A DNA stretch of 64,000 nucleotides from Craspedostauros australis (Eukaryota; Bacillariophyta; Bacillariophyceae; Mastogloiales; Achnanthaceae), in contig JAMXDE010000051.1 of the NCBI GenBank assembly GCA_026770025.1, positions 1-64,000 of the forward strand, read 5' to 3'. Positions 32,828-43,653 of the stretch are shown in pieces; position 1 is the first letter of the stretch; each line of letters begins with the position of its first letter. The notes under the pieces are model-generated. The model did no database searches, had not been told where the DNA came from, and was given only the letters and a program-made list of their open reading frames with translations. A program made the position numbers and the translations under genes.

Positions 32828-34181
32828 TGCCCTTCTTTTGTTCTCGATCCAAGCCGTGCTGGTGGAAGTGTGGTATTGCCTTCGGTTGTTTGTTTGCACA
32901 GAAGCTTCGAAGTGATGGCTTTGATCGATCAAGTGTGATGCGTTTGATATGACGCTCGCGGCGACAACGATGATGGTGTGATGGGCGGAGACTGTTGTTG
33001 GCGTTGTCGGCGTACTAATATGCAATCGTACGAATACTCAATGCGTGTGCATGCACAAGTACTTGTGACTGTCGGTGTGAATGTGATTGTGAATGTGAAT
33101 GCGAGTGTAGTTGTGCCTGTGGCTGGCTGCACCGCAAGATCAAGCAACATGAAAGAGTCCGAGCAGCTCGCAGCTGTGCTTCTGCGACATGTCGTTGCTT
33201 CGTTGCTTCGCTTTGTTTGCCTCCATCTGTCCCTTGATGGCAGTGGCATCAACTTGCTCAACTGTTGCTTTGCGATTGATGCCCCTCCCTGCTGTTACTT
33301 TCCCCATGGCGTTGCGTGCAACCTCTTTATCCGCTGCCCCATGCCCATCTGCTGCCCATGCTCGTTTATGAGACAAGACTTGAGATCGTTTCTGCTTTAT
33401 GTGTGAGATTATCCACCATAGTTGCTCTCTGTCATGGATGTGACCTGCAGTACTTATCGTCTCAGCACGCACAGTCAGAAAAGACGCGCAGAGCCTGTTG
33501 CCCCAGCTGCCGGAAGCATTTTCGACTTTTTCGACCGTTCCGCCCAAGAACATCCTGTTTCTTCTTCGTTTTCTGCTTCTGCCCACAAGAGTGGAGTGAG
33601 AAGGACCATAGCTGCGAGGTACATGCGCGACGACCTGCGACTATGCTTTGTAGTGAGCAACCACACGTATCTGTGGACATCGTGAAGATGGCCATGGTAC
33701 CAGCCGGCGGCACGGACTCCAACAGGCCCTTGCCTCCCAACGATCTCACAGCCACGGGTAGCCGTGCACAAAACTCATCAATCAATGAGCCGGCCGCGGA
33801 AGGGGAGAGAGCTGGTGAAGGAGATTGATCAACCACCACAGCAGCCAGCTCTAATGATTTGGATGGTATTATACGTCGGAGAGAGTAAATTGAGAATGGA
33901 CAATGTGGAAGAGAACAACGAGGACAAGACGCGAGCCATTCGAGCTAGATTTCGTCGGCGTGCTATGGGCAATTTGTTATTTTCCTATCGTGCCGTTTTG
34001 GACACGGAAAAGGCACCATTTGCCTTGTTTTCGCCAAAAATGGGAGTGTGTCAGAGCGGATGTGTCCAAACCCATCCCAACCAATTATCACCTCTGTTTG
34101 TGGGTGGATACGACCTCCGACATGTGCGATGATCATGGAAGATCCCCCGAATCCACACAGGGACGAGTACTCGCGGATGTT
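32828..34181. other. Intergenic region, no supported gene
   Basis: About 1.35 kb between two minus-strand genes. Open frames of 120-170 codons occur on both strands around 33140-33840 but overlap each other and show no domain. Nothing else is seen. Confidence 0.4.
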
Positions 34182-34919
34182 TCACACCTCGTCCTCACTA
34201 GCTTCCTCACCAGCTTCCTCCACCATGGATGATTGCAAGGCGCTCGCAACTGACTTCAGACACACAGTGCATCCTGCCGTGCCTCTCTCCAACAAACGAT
34301 GACGCTTCGAGAAAGCAACCACCGCCTTGCCTCCATCAATCACGGCCTTGCCCGATCGTTGGCAGATCTCATGGTCCTTCTCAAGCTGTTTCGCGCTCTC
34401 CCAGCTGCGAGCAGCAGCGTCCTTGGCCTTCGTGGTCACGTCGTACTCCTTGTCAATGGCGACAGCCTTGGCTTGTGTTGCCAATGCGACGTCTCCCATG
34501 GCACGGGCGAGATCTCCGGTCGCTCCATCGTCGGAAGCCGAGGCGTATGCCATTCCGATGGCTGCGATGGCCGCGAGGATGGGACCGCTGATGATGCACC
34601 CCAGAATGCATCCGGCTGATCCTGAAGCCGCGATCCGTGCAGGTTGGCATGCTTGTGGAGATGGCTGCCGTGGATTTTCATGACGTTCGGCGTGGTTGTT
34701 TTCGATGGCGGCAGCAGTGTCGGCAGCGGTAGCATCGTCCACTTGCGGTTGTGTTGCAGTGCCGACGGCCGTGGCGTCATTCGCAGCTTCATGATCGTGC
34801 TGATGCGCGTGTTGTTCGTGTTCATACTCCATCAGCAAGAATTCCATTTCGGAGCTGTTATTGCTGCTGCTGTTGCTGCTGCTGTCGCTGTTGCTGTTGA
34901 TGGTGTTTGATGAAGTCAT
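34182..34919 (-). CDS. Small glycine-zipper membrane protein (function unknown)
   Basis: A 245-residue protein. The N-terminus is Ser/Asn- and His/Glu-rich. Residues 96-127 form a Gly/Ala/Ile hydrophobic segment ('GSAGCILGCIISGPILAAIA') with a glycine-zipper pattern, suited to a membrane helix that packs against itself. The C-terminal part repeats a helical unit with 'A-x-A-I-D-K-E-Y-D-V-x-x-K-A-K-D-A-A' and 'A-K-Q-L-E-K-D-H-E-I', reminiscent of K-A-K-x-x-D-x-x-H repeat proteins in stramenopiles. ATG 34919 is the first ATG of the frame. The young copia element inserted about 580 bp upstream of this start, in the region between this gene and the divergent gene at 45472. Confidence 0.6.
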   Translation of the reverse strand: MTSSNTINSNSDSSSNSSSNNSSEMEFLLMEYEHEQHAHQHDHEAANDATAVGTATQPQVDDATAADTAAAIENNHAERHENPRQPSPQACQPARIAASGSAGCILGCIISGPILAAIAAIGMAYASASDDGATGDLARAMGDVALATQAKAVAIDKEYDVTTKAKDAAARSWESAKQLEKDHEICQRSGKAVIDGGKAVVAFSKRHRLLERGTAGCTVCLKSVASALQSSMVEEAGEEASEDEV

Positions 34920-35496
34920 GTTCCGAAGTGGTATGCTGATTGTTGTTCGTCTCTTGTGCTCGTTTCGTGATCGGTGATTTGCGGTTGCTGGTGATGATGA
35001 ATTGGAATTGTGAGAGTAAGATACCTACAAGTGCCATCGATGGGGTCATCCTCCATGCTGATGTATCAGTCTCGCATTGATGTGTTCACTTGTTGCTTAC
35101 TGTTCCTTCTTCTTCGTTCCTTCGTGTATTGCCCTGTTCTGCGAAAAATAGATCGTGCTCTTCTTTTGTGAACCTGACCACAGAGCCACGAACAAATCCA
35201 CAGAGTTCTCCCACCGAATGCCAAACGCCCCTCCGATTGAACTTCGGACTATTTTGGTGTTCGATTGGTGAATGAAAAAGGGACGTGACAGTATGCAGAG
35301 CAGGGTAGAAAAAGGAGAGTAGATCATGAGTGTTTGCTTTATCTAGTCATAGGCGAGTAGCAAAACAGGCGCATTGTCGATGCAAGGCTTGAGAGAGTTG
35401 AATTCCAAGAGCACCGCAGCCATAATGCTCAGTAGAGTTTACTGCCATACGATTATGAGCAATTTGAATGGATCGTGGAAACCTCTCCAATCGAGC
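34920..35496. other. Promoter-side flank left of the young copia insertion
   Basis: The left part of what was one intergenic region between the genes at 34182 and 45472. Poly-(CAR) simple sequence near the gene start is in the adjoining coding region. No gene is seen. Confidence 0.45.
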
Positions 35497-35501
35497 ACCA
35501 T
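35497..35501. repeat. Target-site duplication ACCAT, left copy
   Basis: Identical to 44639-44643. The 5-bp duplication is the size expected for Ty1/copia integration, and it fixes both outer ends of the element. Confidence 0.9.
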
Positions 35502-36189
35502 AGTTAGGATTCGGGCGTAGTCGGCGCGAATCGGTGGAGGATGTCTCTTGAATCTGCCAGCTTCGGGATAGCCGTGTGATGCAGTTCAAGAGAGGTGTAC
35601 TGATTGAAGAGTTGTTACTGTAACGATGAGTAGATGAGTGCTTTGTAGCTAATCCTTGTCTGTGTTTATTATGAGTTAGCTTGTAGTGTTAGTAGGGTGA
35701 AGAAACGATGCCACACAACTTGGCGAGACCCTGCACTGATGTACTTGGTTCAGTGCTACAGGGTATACAGTCATTACAGCGCCTTGCTCTCCACATACGT
35801 AGATACACTGCAGTGTAGATCATGGCATGTGGCAGTGACGACCATGAAGCAGTGGCTGTGGTTGGAGCTGGCTCTCGGATTCCATTGTTTGAGTTGAAGC
35901 AGGTTGGATACACGCGTTAAGACCACGGCAGTGGTGCAGTAGTCATCAGCATGGAGGGAATCAAAGTATGTTGTAGTAAAAGGATCTGAGGAGCATATAG
36001 TTCCCAAGGTGGGATGTGAGTCAGGTTGGTCATGTTTGGGTCATGATGGATTCGTGAATGGAGGAGAGAAAGGAGGAGAAAAGATTTGGTGGTCGATCAA
36101 GTCGGAAGATTTCGCGCCAAAACCAAGAATTTCTCCCATCAGGTTGATACCGTGTTCGGTAATAGTCTGTCCCTCATTGAATCTCAACT
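35502..36189 (-). repeat. 3' LTR of the young copia element
   Basis: 688 bp. On the coding strand it begins AGTTGAGATTC directly after the polypurine tract and ends CCTAACT at the target duplication. It is matched by 43951-44638 without a difference that I can see. Confidence 0.95.
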
Positions 36190-36200
36190 CTCCCTCTCAG
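36190..36200 (-). other. Polypurine tract of the young copia element
   Basis: On the coding strand CTGAGAGGGAG directly precedes the 3' LTR start AGTTGAG. It independently confirms the unusual LTR terminus given by the target duplication. Confidence 0.75.
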
Positions 36201-36272
36201 TGTTGGGTCGTGATTGGAGTTGTGGTATCGATGAAAACTTCATCCTTCGTTGTTGTTTGTTGTTGTTGGTCG

Positions 36273-39200
36273 TTACCAACCCATGATCTTGGATCGTAGG
36301 TATTCAAAGACTGCGATGGACAGTCCTTTGGTGAAGATGTCAGCCAATTGCTCCGGTGTTGCAATATGCTGGATGCAGATGAAACCTGCCTTGACCCAGT
36401 ACCAAAAGAAATGCCACTTGGTCAGGAAATGCTTGGTGCGCGCGGTCGGCTGGTGATTGGTGGCGAGAGAAATACAAGCTTGGTTGTCCTCGAAGACAGT
36501 GCACTGGAGATTGGTGTGCAGCGGCATGTCGGTGCCGGCGTTGTTGATCACTTGGCGAATGAGTTGTTGGATGGGAATCAATGTTCGCATTGCCAGGGAG
36601 AGAGCGGCGTACTCGGACTCCATCGTGGATAACGCGATCTCAGTTTGGAGTTTCGACTTCCAGATGAGAGGGCATCCACCCAATGTGATGAGATATCCCG
36701 TGCGTGATTTCACCGACACTGGATCTTTGCTGTCCTCACGTTGGTAGAGGCCTGCGAAGTCAGCGTCTACGTAGCACTTGAGGTCGAGTTGCCCTGTAGG
36801 GCGAACGATGGTGCCCATGGTTTCAGTGTGCTTGAGATAGCGCATGATGCGCTTGACCGCTTTGGCGTGTGATCGGCGGGGATCGTGTCCGAAGCGAGCG
36901 ACTTGGGAGACTGCGAAGGCGAGATCGGGACGAGTGTTCGTTGTGAGGTAGAGCAGCATGCCGACGACAGAGCGGTAGTTCCATTTCTCGTTCATGGCTG
37001 GTTCATTCTTGCACTGTCCGAGTGCGAGTTGAGTAGTAGGTACCGGGCATGGATTGCAGTTCGACATCTTCGTTGTCTCAAGGACCTTTTTGATCAATCC
37101 TGGTTGTCGAAGATGGACAGTATCCGCCTTCGGGTCACGGCAGAGCTCAATCCCCAGGAATTCAGTGAAGCTGCCTTCCTGGGTAAGCTCGAACCCGAGT
37201 TCACGCATTGATGCAATGAAGTCGTCAGCGTCCTTCTTGGTCTTGGAGGCGATTCCTGCATCGTCAACGTAGAGAACGATCATGATGTTGCGCTTGATGA
37301 ACAAGCATTGCTCTTGGTCGCAGGCTGTGAAGCCGACTGTGATTAGAGCTCGGATGAGGTGCTCGTACCACAGGCGCGGGGCGATCGTCAATCCGTAGAG
37401 ACTTTTGCGAAGTCGGAGACAGGTGTTGGGTCCCTTGCTTGACTTGAAGCCGCGAGGAAGGTGAAGATGCACAGGCTTGTGGATGGAGGCCTGCACGAAG
37501 GCATTCGTGAAGTCGATTGACGTGGTTGTCCAACCCATCACAATGGATGTGCTCAGGAAGATGCGAACCGATGACCAGGCCACGACTGGCGCGTAGGTGG
37601 ATGCATCTTCATTCATGAGATCTCCACGGCAACACCAGCGACCCTTGTACTTCTTGATCGTACCATCCGGCAAGCGCTTGCGACGGAAGACCCAGGTCCC
37701 TGGGAAGATTCGATCGTTGACGACGTCGGCCTTTTGAATCTCTTCCCATGTTCCCTTTTCGGTAAGTGCCTTGATTTCCTTTTCGGCTGCTTGCATCCAC
37801 TCATCCTTGTTGTCGTCGCGAATCGCTTCGTCAAAGGAAAGGGTGTCAGGGTCATTGCTGGATGCCTTGTACGTGGATGAGCGTTCGGCGATATCCAAAT
37901 CGCCACCTGTTGCGAAGTAGCTCATCATGTGTCCATCAACATAAGTTGGGAAGTTTGTTGAGTCTCGTTGTGGCTCGATGATCGAGACAGCATAGGCATG
38001 TTGTTCGATGTTAGCCCACGCGTGCTCTGGAATACATGTTGCTGTGTCCAGGATGGACGATGGGTCAACTTCAAGTGTCGATCCGATTTTGTCGGAGACG
38101 CGCGTTGCTGGAGCCATCTTGAGAGGTGCCGTGTTGGTTTCGATCATCCCTTGGACAAACTTCTCGACTTCGAATGCACTTGGCTGTGGCCATGGCCCTG
38201 GACGAATCGTCGTGACTTGGCGACGGAGTAGTTCGAATGCGAGACGATAGCGATGATTCTCAGAGATGGCGTTCCACACGGAGCGAGTCCTTTTGAAGAA
38301 TGTGTTTCCACTGATTCTGGATTCGGGAGGAAGAAAACCCTTCATCATCAAGTATTCCGGATCCTGATACGACCATGGCTCTGGTTTGGCCGATGACATG
38401 TAGTCAAAGGCATCGAAGCTGGGGTTCATGATGCCGGTTCGTATGAAAGCACTCAGTCTGTTGACGAATTGGCCGACGGCGTAGTCAGTCGCTTGTCTCC
38501 TGAGGTCGTCACAACGAATCTCGCAGTGAAGGTCGACTTCGAAGTGTCTCTCCATGTCCGAGTAGAAGTCCTCGTAGACGTCTTGGAATGGCGTTGGTCC
38601 CTCTTCGACCATATCGTCTGGATCCGGCTGCCACCAATCGGCCATGTTGATGCTTGCTTCTTCTGCTTTAGCCGGCTTTGGGGCGAACGTTGGAAGGACG
38701 ATGTTGGTTGGTTGTGGATTCAACGTATTGAATCGACCTCGAAGTCTGCGCAATAAGTAGTGAGCGTCCACCTTGAATTGGTGTAGGTCGATGGAGAGAG
38801 AGTCGCTGCCTTCGCGTTGGAGAGGTTCGATTGTATGTAGGCAATCGACGACAGCTTGTGAGAATGTTATGATCGACGACGAGTCGGGGTGCAATTCCCT
38901 GGGTGTTGTGGCCTGTTCAATCTCTTCCAAGGTAGCTACTGCGGGGCAGAAGTAGTAATCGTCGGTGTCTTCGTCGTCTAACCATGCGGCTTTGCCTCCC
39001 ATGCGCGCATACGTGAATCGCTTTGGTTGTTTGCGATTTCTCGTGCTTCGAGGTCTTACTGGCGTTGGTTCAAGCTTAGGCATGATTGGTGTCATGGAAC
39101 CGGTTTCAGTTGGTGTCGGATCTGAAGGTGGTAATGGAGTTGCCGGTCCCGAGATTGGTGACTCTCGGAGAGGTGAGTCAAATTGCGGTTGAAGTGTTCG

Positions 39201-42200
39201 CTGGTCCGGTGACTCTATAGTAGGGTCAGGTACCGGGGACTCATAGGGAGCTCCCTCTGTCGAAGACATTTGCTTGTTGGCTCCCTCTGAAGCTGGCATC
39301 GGAGGGGCGAGAGTTTCACTCATGAGATCCGGGATCTGTTGTGTCGTTGGTTGCGACTCTTTCGCCAATACCTGTGGCGCTCTTTCACGGATGGTTCGTT
39401 GGTTTCGCGCCTCAGTTATCGGTGGTGGAGTATTATCGTCGTTGCGTTGTAACCGGTTGTGGTCTCGCGTGTCTGATGCGAAGGTGTCGTCCTGCTCCAT
39501 TGATTCCACATCGTCGTCATCAAATGGATATTGAAAGGTGGTGTCACCAAACATGCGAGTCCATTCTTCCGATTGATAGCTTGGAAGTTGCTTCAAGTCG
39601 GTAGCAATTGTTGCGAACCAGTCGTCGAACACAACATGGAACTGAGGTGTGATCGAACCTGTCCGTGGTGATAGGACCAGGGGTACGGTTGAAGCATGCT
39701 TCGTGGAGAGACCCATGTTCACGTATCTCTCTCCTCTTGGTTCCCATCGGGGTATCTTGCGCCCGTCGGCCAGTGCTTTGTTAAGGACATAGACTGGGCT
39801 GCCCCATACGTGCAGGTTATGAAGTTGCTTGAGGGGGAGACGAATGCGTGACAGAACATCGTAAGGTGTGAGGCCTGTGGCGGGGTTAGGCACGCGATTG
39901 TAGATATACGCGGCATGCACTACGGCCATTGGCCACAGTTGAGCGTCGAACATTGTTGGCCAATGAATGCTTTGATGCATCATCATGGTTCGGGCCATTG
40001 ATACAATTGTTCGAATGCTTCGTTCGGCGATTCCATTGTGATGATGAGCGCCGACGCCTGCGAATCGATGGACTTGATGGAATATCTCAAGGTGCTTGGA
40101 GTATTCGGGTGAGGTGAAGGTAGTTGCGTTATCTGATAGGTAGGATCGCACGGGGACTCCCACATCTCGACACATTAGTTCGAACCGTTCCTTGGCCTCA
40201 AGGGTAGCGTGTGTGGTTAGCGCTGCTACTGGTTCCACATGAATGTATCCGGAGGCGTGATCGACGAAGATGGCTCCGCCTTTGTACATTTCGTTTGGAT
40301 CACCTTTGCCTCGTCCTGAGAAGAGGCGTCCTGGTGTTCGACCGACGAAGTGGTCCACTGATACTTGTTGTCCTGGGAACAAGTGGTCGGTGCGCAAAAC
40401 TCCTTGTTTGTCACGAACGACATGTTGGGTTATTCCTGGTGAAGGGCGACGGTGCAGCTTTCCGAATTGACATGCGGCGCAGAGGGGAAGGCTCGTGACC
40501 TTTGCCGCAGCTGTGTGCATCTTTCTAGACGATTCTGACCCAGTGAGTGCACCCGAACGCAGCAGGAACTTCACTCGACTGAAGGATAAGTGTCCGAGAC
40601 GATAGTGCCACCGAAGAAGTTCCTTTTGCGGTTGGGTGAGGTTCACGTTGTGGTCCGACACGGTAGAGACGATGGACGTTAGTGCAGCTGGTACATCATG
40701 GATGTTGTCGGCGCTGTAGCCGACGGATGTTGGCAACCTTGTGGATTTCTTGTAGTTCGCTACGATTGCATTGCGATCGTCGCTTCCCAGGATTCCGCTG
40801 AGTTTGCAGGAGGACTTGTCGAATACGATCGTTTCTCCCTGATACTCATCGAGAAGACTGGAAGTGCTGATTAGCTTGACCTTCGATTCGGGTACATGGA
40901 AAGCAGGCAGTCGCAATTTGCGAGGGCTTCCAGTCACATCAAGAACATACCACTCGACAGTTCCCAACGCATTCACTTGGATTTTCTTGAGGAACCCGTT
41001 AAGAAAGGTCGGTCTTGGTGGAGGACTTGGAGTAGAACAGAAATCGTTGAGGTCATTTGTCACAGAGATTGACGCTCCGCTGTCCCATACAAGTTCGAAT
41101 GGAGCATCGGGCGAGAGATAACTCTCAGCTTTAGCTGGAGATGCGAAAGCATTGCGATTGGTGAAATAGGATGCTAGACCTTGCAGAGTGAGTAGTGCGG
41201 GCATGTCATTGTCACATTGTTGTTTTTGATTTCGATCATACATCAAGTCGATTCCGCGAGTTGGGTACAAGCTCCAGAGGTTTCGTGAGATGGATGAGGT
41301 GCGACCTTCCTGGCGGGGCAATTTTGCAGTCGTGAATGGTTGGTTTTTACCATAAGTGGAAGTTTTCGACTGGTTCCAGTAACGACGTTTTGATCTGTGA
41401 TTGCGAGTTTTGGTCCGGGCCTGGGGGCGCCACACACGTTTTGTTCGTGGGGATTTTCCTTTCGACACGTTTACGGGTTTGGGTCCATCTTGGTCGAGAC
41501 TTTCCATCACAAGGTCGTAGAGACTGCGTTTCACAGCCCCATTGAAGTGTATGGGACGTTTGTGCACTTGCTTGAACCGTTCCTTGACTCGTGCCTTGTT
41601 ATAGGCTAAATCAGTAGAGTTGATTAAGTTGGGTCTTCGTGGAACGTTCGTGTGGAGGAGGAGTAGAGTTACGGCGATTAGCATCCAGGCATTAGCTGCC
41701 GCGATGTACCACCCATACTCTACTCCGATGGTGATTACTTGGAGTGAAGCGAAGAGGAGAACCATTCCAACGATGCTACCGAAGTAGTTGAAGGAGGTGA
41801 AGAGGTTCCAGATGAGGGACCACCAGGTGTCTTCGTCTTGGCTGGAGGCGGCTGTGAAGCATGTCCAAGCAGCCATGTCGATGGAGAGGTTGTCCTGTTT
41901 GGGAACGTTCTTGCCCTTTGCCTTCGCCTTGAACTTGAAGTTGTCCTGGTGGCTCTCGGTGTTGTGCGAGAGACGCCAGCGGCGGCACTTGGCGCACCAC
42001 ATGAACGTCTTGTCGTTGACAAGCTTGCGTTGTGGCTCACCGGGCTTGGGAGCTTTGGACGACCAGCCCTGACCGGCGTTGCGTTTGGCGTCGCGTTCCT
42101 TGGGCTTCTTGAAGTTGTTTCTCTTTCCATCGTTCTTGGAGAAACCCTTGTGTTGCTCGAGAACGTTGGCGCTTGGATTCTGGACGACGTTGTTGGCGTA

Positions 42201-43517
42201 CGAGTACTTGGGCACGTTGCTATCTCTGGTACGCCTGATGGCATGCCAGCGATTTCCGCGCACTTCGTTTTCGTACGACGCCTCGGCCTTGTTACAGATA
42301 GCCATCCATGTGAGGTCTTTTGCAGCAAGCTGGGGGCGAGCGTGCTCGTACGTGAAGACAGGGAGACGCATGAGGATTTCCTCAAGGTCATCCTTCATCA
42401 CATAGAGAGGACGTCGGTACTGTTCACCAGACCGGATCTGTCCTCCCGCTTGGAGGAAGGCATCGAGGATCGTTCGGAGGAGACGGAGGTCGAAGCGACC
42501 AGCATCGTCGAGGCGCTTGCAGAGAGCACGAAGGTGGACCGCCATGAGACCAACGTTCTCGTTTGGAAAACGTCTGCAGTTGACTTCACGGATCTTGGCT
42601 GCGAGGGCGTCTTGTTCATCCAAGGAGTTGGCGGAGTTGCTGTTCATGAACTCAACGAAGAGAGTGATGAAGTTATCGTGGAACTTCGGCTCAATTCGGT
42701 TCATGAGCTGGTCTTCGAGGACTGGATCAAGACTGTCACGGAAGAACACTGCGGCCGTCCAGTTGTTCTGGACGTCGTAGTGATCCCACTTCAGATGGTA
42801 CTCGTTGAAGTGCTTGGTGGCATCTTCAAGAGTGAAAGCGGCTGGAGAGTCAAGCACACAAGTCATCTCTGACTCTGCGTTGCTGTCAGCGATGTACGCC
42901 ATGGTGAGGAGTCCAGTTTTGGCCATGTGGTTACGCACCAGGCGGATGAACTGCTGGATGTTGCCTCCCTTCTTGAACTTGTCTGAGAGTCCTTGCTCTC
43001 GCTTGGACTGGTTGGTGGAGTCAGCACCGTTGTGGAGAATTCTCTGTTGTTGAGAGTTGGTCCACCTGGTCTGTGACTCGTCTTGGAGGCCGGTCCACGA
43101 CGCATTTGGTGCGCCTGCGGTCCAGGGTACCCAGTTGCGTCCTTGCTTGAGGATACCTCCCATGATGGGAACGGTTGGTTTCCCAGAGAGGTCGTCGTCG
43201 TCGTCTTCGCTGTCCTCGTCTGACTTTCTGCTCTTCTTGGGCATGGGTGTTTCCATGTCGAAGAGGCTGTCATCGAGGAAGGACTGGTCCGTCCGAGCTC
43301 GTGTGGCGCCGACTGATCGGCTACGCCCGAGACCGGAACGGCTTGGTGTCGTGGTGGCTGTTGCTGCTGCTTGGGCAGTGGCTACAGCCGCGTTCGCTGC
43401 TTCTGCAGCGGCTTCGGCCGCCAACGTCGCCTGTGTGAGGCGGGCGTTCTCGACCGTGATCGCTTCGAGCTGCGCTTGCAGCTCTTCCAGCGTGGCAGGG
43501 GTTGTCTCTTCCGCCAT
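36273..43517 (-). CDS. Ty1/copia Gag-Pol polyprotein, intact
   Basis: 2414 residues in one frame; about 1300-1500 is common for copia. Gag occupies about 1-640. In place of a CCHC knuckle it has C-x2-C-x6-H-x4-H (CAKC...H...H, about 505-520). Two hydrophobic helices follow at about 577-597 and 601-620. Protease: 'VWDSGASISV' near 812. Pre-integrase: 'HYRLGHL' near 975 and 'CAACQFGKLH'. Integrase DDE: 'VSVDHF' near 1053, 'YLSDNATTF' and 'HHHNGIAERSIR'. An acidic, Pro/Thr-rich spacer of several hundred residues precedes reverse transcriptase ('IVLYVDDAG' near 2083). RNase H has 'YVDADFAG', 'STMESEYAALS' and 'VFEDNQA'. ATG 43517 is followed by an Ala/Glu-rich coiled coil. No frameshift separates Gag and Pol, so processing must be proteolytic. 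Confidence 0.95.
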   Translation of the reverse strand: MAEETTPATLEELQAQLEAITVENARLTQATLAAEAAAEAANAAVATAQAAATATTTPSRSGLGRSRSVGATRARTDQSFLDDSLFDMETPMPKKSRKSDEDSEDDDDDLSGKPTVPIMGGILKQGRNWVPWTAGAPNASWTGLQDESQTRWTNSQQQRILHNGADSTNQSKREQGLSDKFKKGGNIQQFIRLVRNHMAKTGLLTMAYIADSNAESEMTCVLDSPAAFTLEDATKHFNEYHLKWDHYDVQNNWTAAVFFRDSLDPVLEDQLMNRIEPKFHDNFITLFVEFMNSNSANSLDEQDALAAKIREVNCRRFPNENVGLMAVHLRALCKRLDDAGRFDLRLLRTILDAFLQAGGQIRSGEQYRRPLYVMKDDLEEILMRLPVFTYEHARPQLAAKDLTWMAICNKAEASYENEVRGNRWHAIRRTRDSNVPKYSYANNVVQNPSANVLEQHKGFSKNDGKRNNFKKPKERDAKRNAGQGWSSKAPKPGEPQRKLVNDKTFMWCAKCRRWRLSHNTESHQDNFKFKAKAKGKNVPKQDNLSIDMAAWTCFTAASSQDEDTWWSLIWNLFTSFNYFGSIVGMVLLFASLQVITIGVEYGWYIAAANAWMLIAVTLLLLHTNVPRRPNLINSTDLAYNKARVKERFKQVHKRPIHFNGAVKRSLYDLVMESLDQDGPKPVNVSKGKSPRTKRVWRPQARTKTRNHRSKRRYWNQSKTSTYGKNQPFTTAKLPRQEGRTSSISRNLWSLYPTRGIDLMYDRNQKQQCDNDMPALLTLQGLASYFTNRNAFASPAKAESYLSPDAPFELVWDSGASISVTNDLNDFCSTPSPPPRPTFLNGFLKKIQVNALGTVEWYVLDVTGSPRKLRLPAFHVPESKVKLISTSSLLDEYQGETIVFDKSSCKLSGILGSDDRNAIVANYKKSTRLPTSVGYSADNIHDVPAALTSIVSTVSDHNVNLTQPQKELLRWHYRLGHLSFSRVKFLLRSGALTGSESSRKMHTAAAKVTSLPLCAACQFGKLHRRPSPGITQHVVRDKQGVLRTDHLFPGQQVSVDHFVGRTPGRLFSGRGKGDPNEMYKGGAIFVDHASGYIHVEPVAALTTHATLEAKERFELMCRDVGVPVRSYLSDNATTFTSPEYSKHLEIFHQVHRFAGVGAHHHNGIAERSIRTIVSMARTMMMHQSIHWPTMFDAQLWPMAVVHAAYIYNRVPNPATGLTPYDVLSRIRLPLKQLHNLHVWGSPVYVLNKALADGRKIPRWEPRGERYVNMGLSTKHASTVPLVLSPRTGSITPQFHVVFDDWFATIATDLKQLPSYQSEEWTRMFGDTTFQYPFDDDDVESMEQDDTFASDTRDHNRLQRNDDNTPPPITEARNQRTIRERAPQVLAKESQPTTQQIPDLMSETLAPPMPASEGANKQMSSTEGAPYESPVPDPTIESPDQRTLQPQFDSPLRESPISGPATPLPPSDPTPTETGSMTPIMPKLEPTPVRPRSTRNRKQPKRFTYARMGGKAAWLDDEDTDDYYFCPAVATLEEIEQATTPRELHPDSSSIITFSQAVVDCLHTIEPLQREGSDSLSIDLHQFKVDAHYLLRRLRGRFNTLNPQPTNIVLPTFAPKPAKAEEASINMADWWQPDPDDMVEEGPTPFQDVYEDFYSDMERHFEVDLHCEIRCDDLRRQATDYAVGQFVNRLSAFIRTGIMNPSFDAFDYMSSAKPEPWSYQDPEYLMMKGFLPPESRISGNTFFKRTRSVWNAISENHRYRLAFELLRRQVTTIRPGPWPQPSAFEVEKFVQGMIETNTAPLKMAPATRVSDKIGSTLEVDPSSILDTATCIPEHAWANIEQHAYAVSIIEPQRDSTNFPTYVDGHMMSYFATGGDLDIAERSSTYKASSNDPDTLSFDEAIRDDNKDEWMQAAEKEIKALTEKGTWEEIQKADVVNDRIFPGTWVFRRKRLPDGTIKKYKGRWCCRGDLMNEDASTYAPVVAWSSVRIFLSTSIVMGWTTTSIDFTNAFVQASIHKPVHLHLPRGFKSSKGPNTCLRLRKSLYGLTIAPRLWYEHLIRALITVGFTACDQEQCLFIKRNIMIVLYVDDAGIASKTKKDADDFIASMRELGFELTQEGSFTEFLGIELCRDPKADTVHLRQPGLIKKVLETTKMSNCNPCPVPTTQLALGQCKNEPAMNEKWNYRSVVGMLLYLTTNTRPDLAFAVSQVARFGHDPRRSHAKAVKRIMRYLKHTETMGTIVRPTGQLDLKCYVDADFAGLYQREDSKDPVSVKSRTGYLITLGGCPLIWKSKLQTEIALSTMESEYAALSLAMRTLIPIQQLIRQVINNAGTDMPLHTNLQCTVFEDNQACISLATNHQPTARTKHFLTKWHFFWYWVKAGFICIQHIATPEQLADIFTKGLSIAVFEYLRSKIMGW

Positions 43518-43653
43518 GATGGATAGCGGGGACTTCTCGAGTAGTCTTCAGACGTCGAGGGGATCGATCTGTTTGCCTTTTCTTGCTCTTGCTCGACTTC
43601 ACTTCGTTGAGAAGGTGTGCACTGAAGTTCGATGCAGGCTTTGAGAGGCTCGT

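Noticed and set aside
41838-42872. 344-codon plus-strand open frame opposite the young copia gag
   Set aside because: Shadow of the intact gag-pol frame; no domain.
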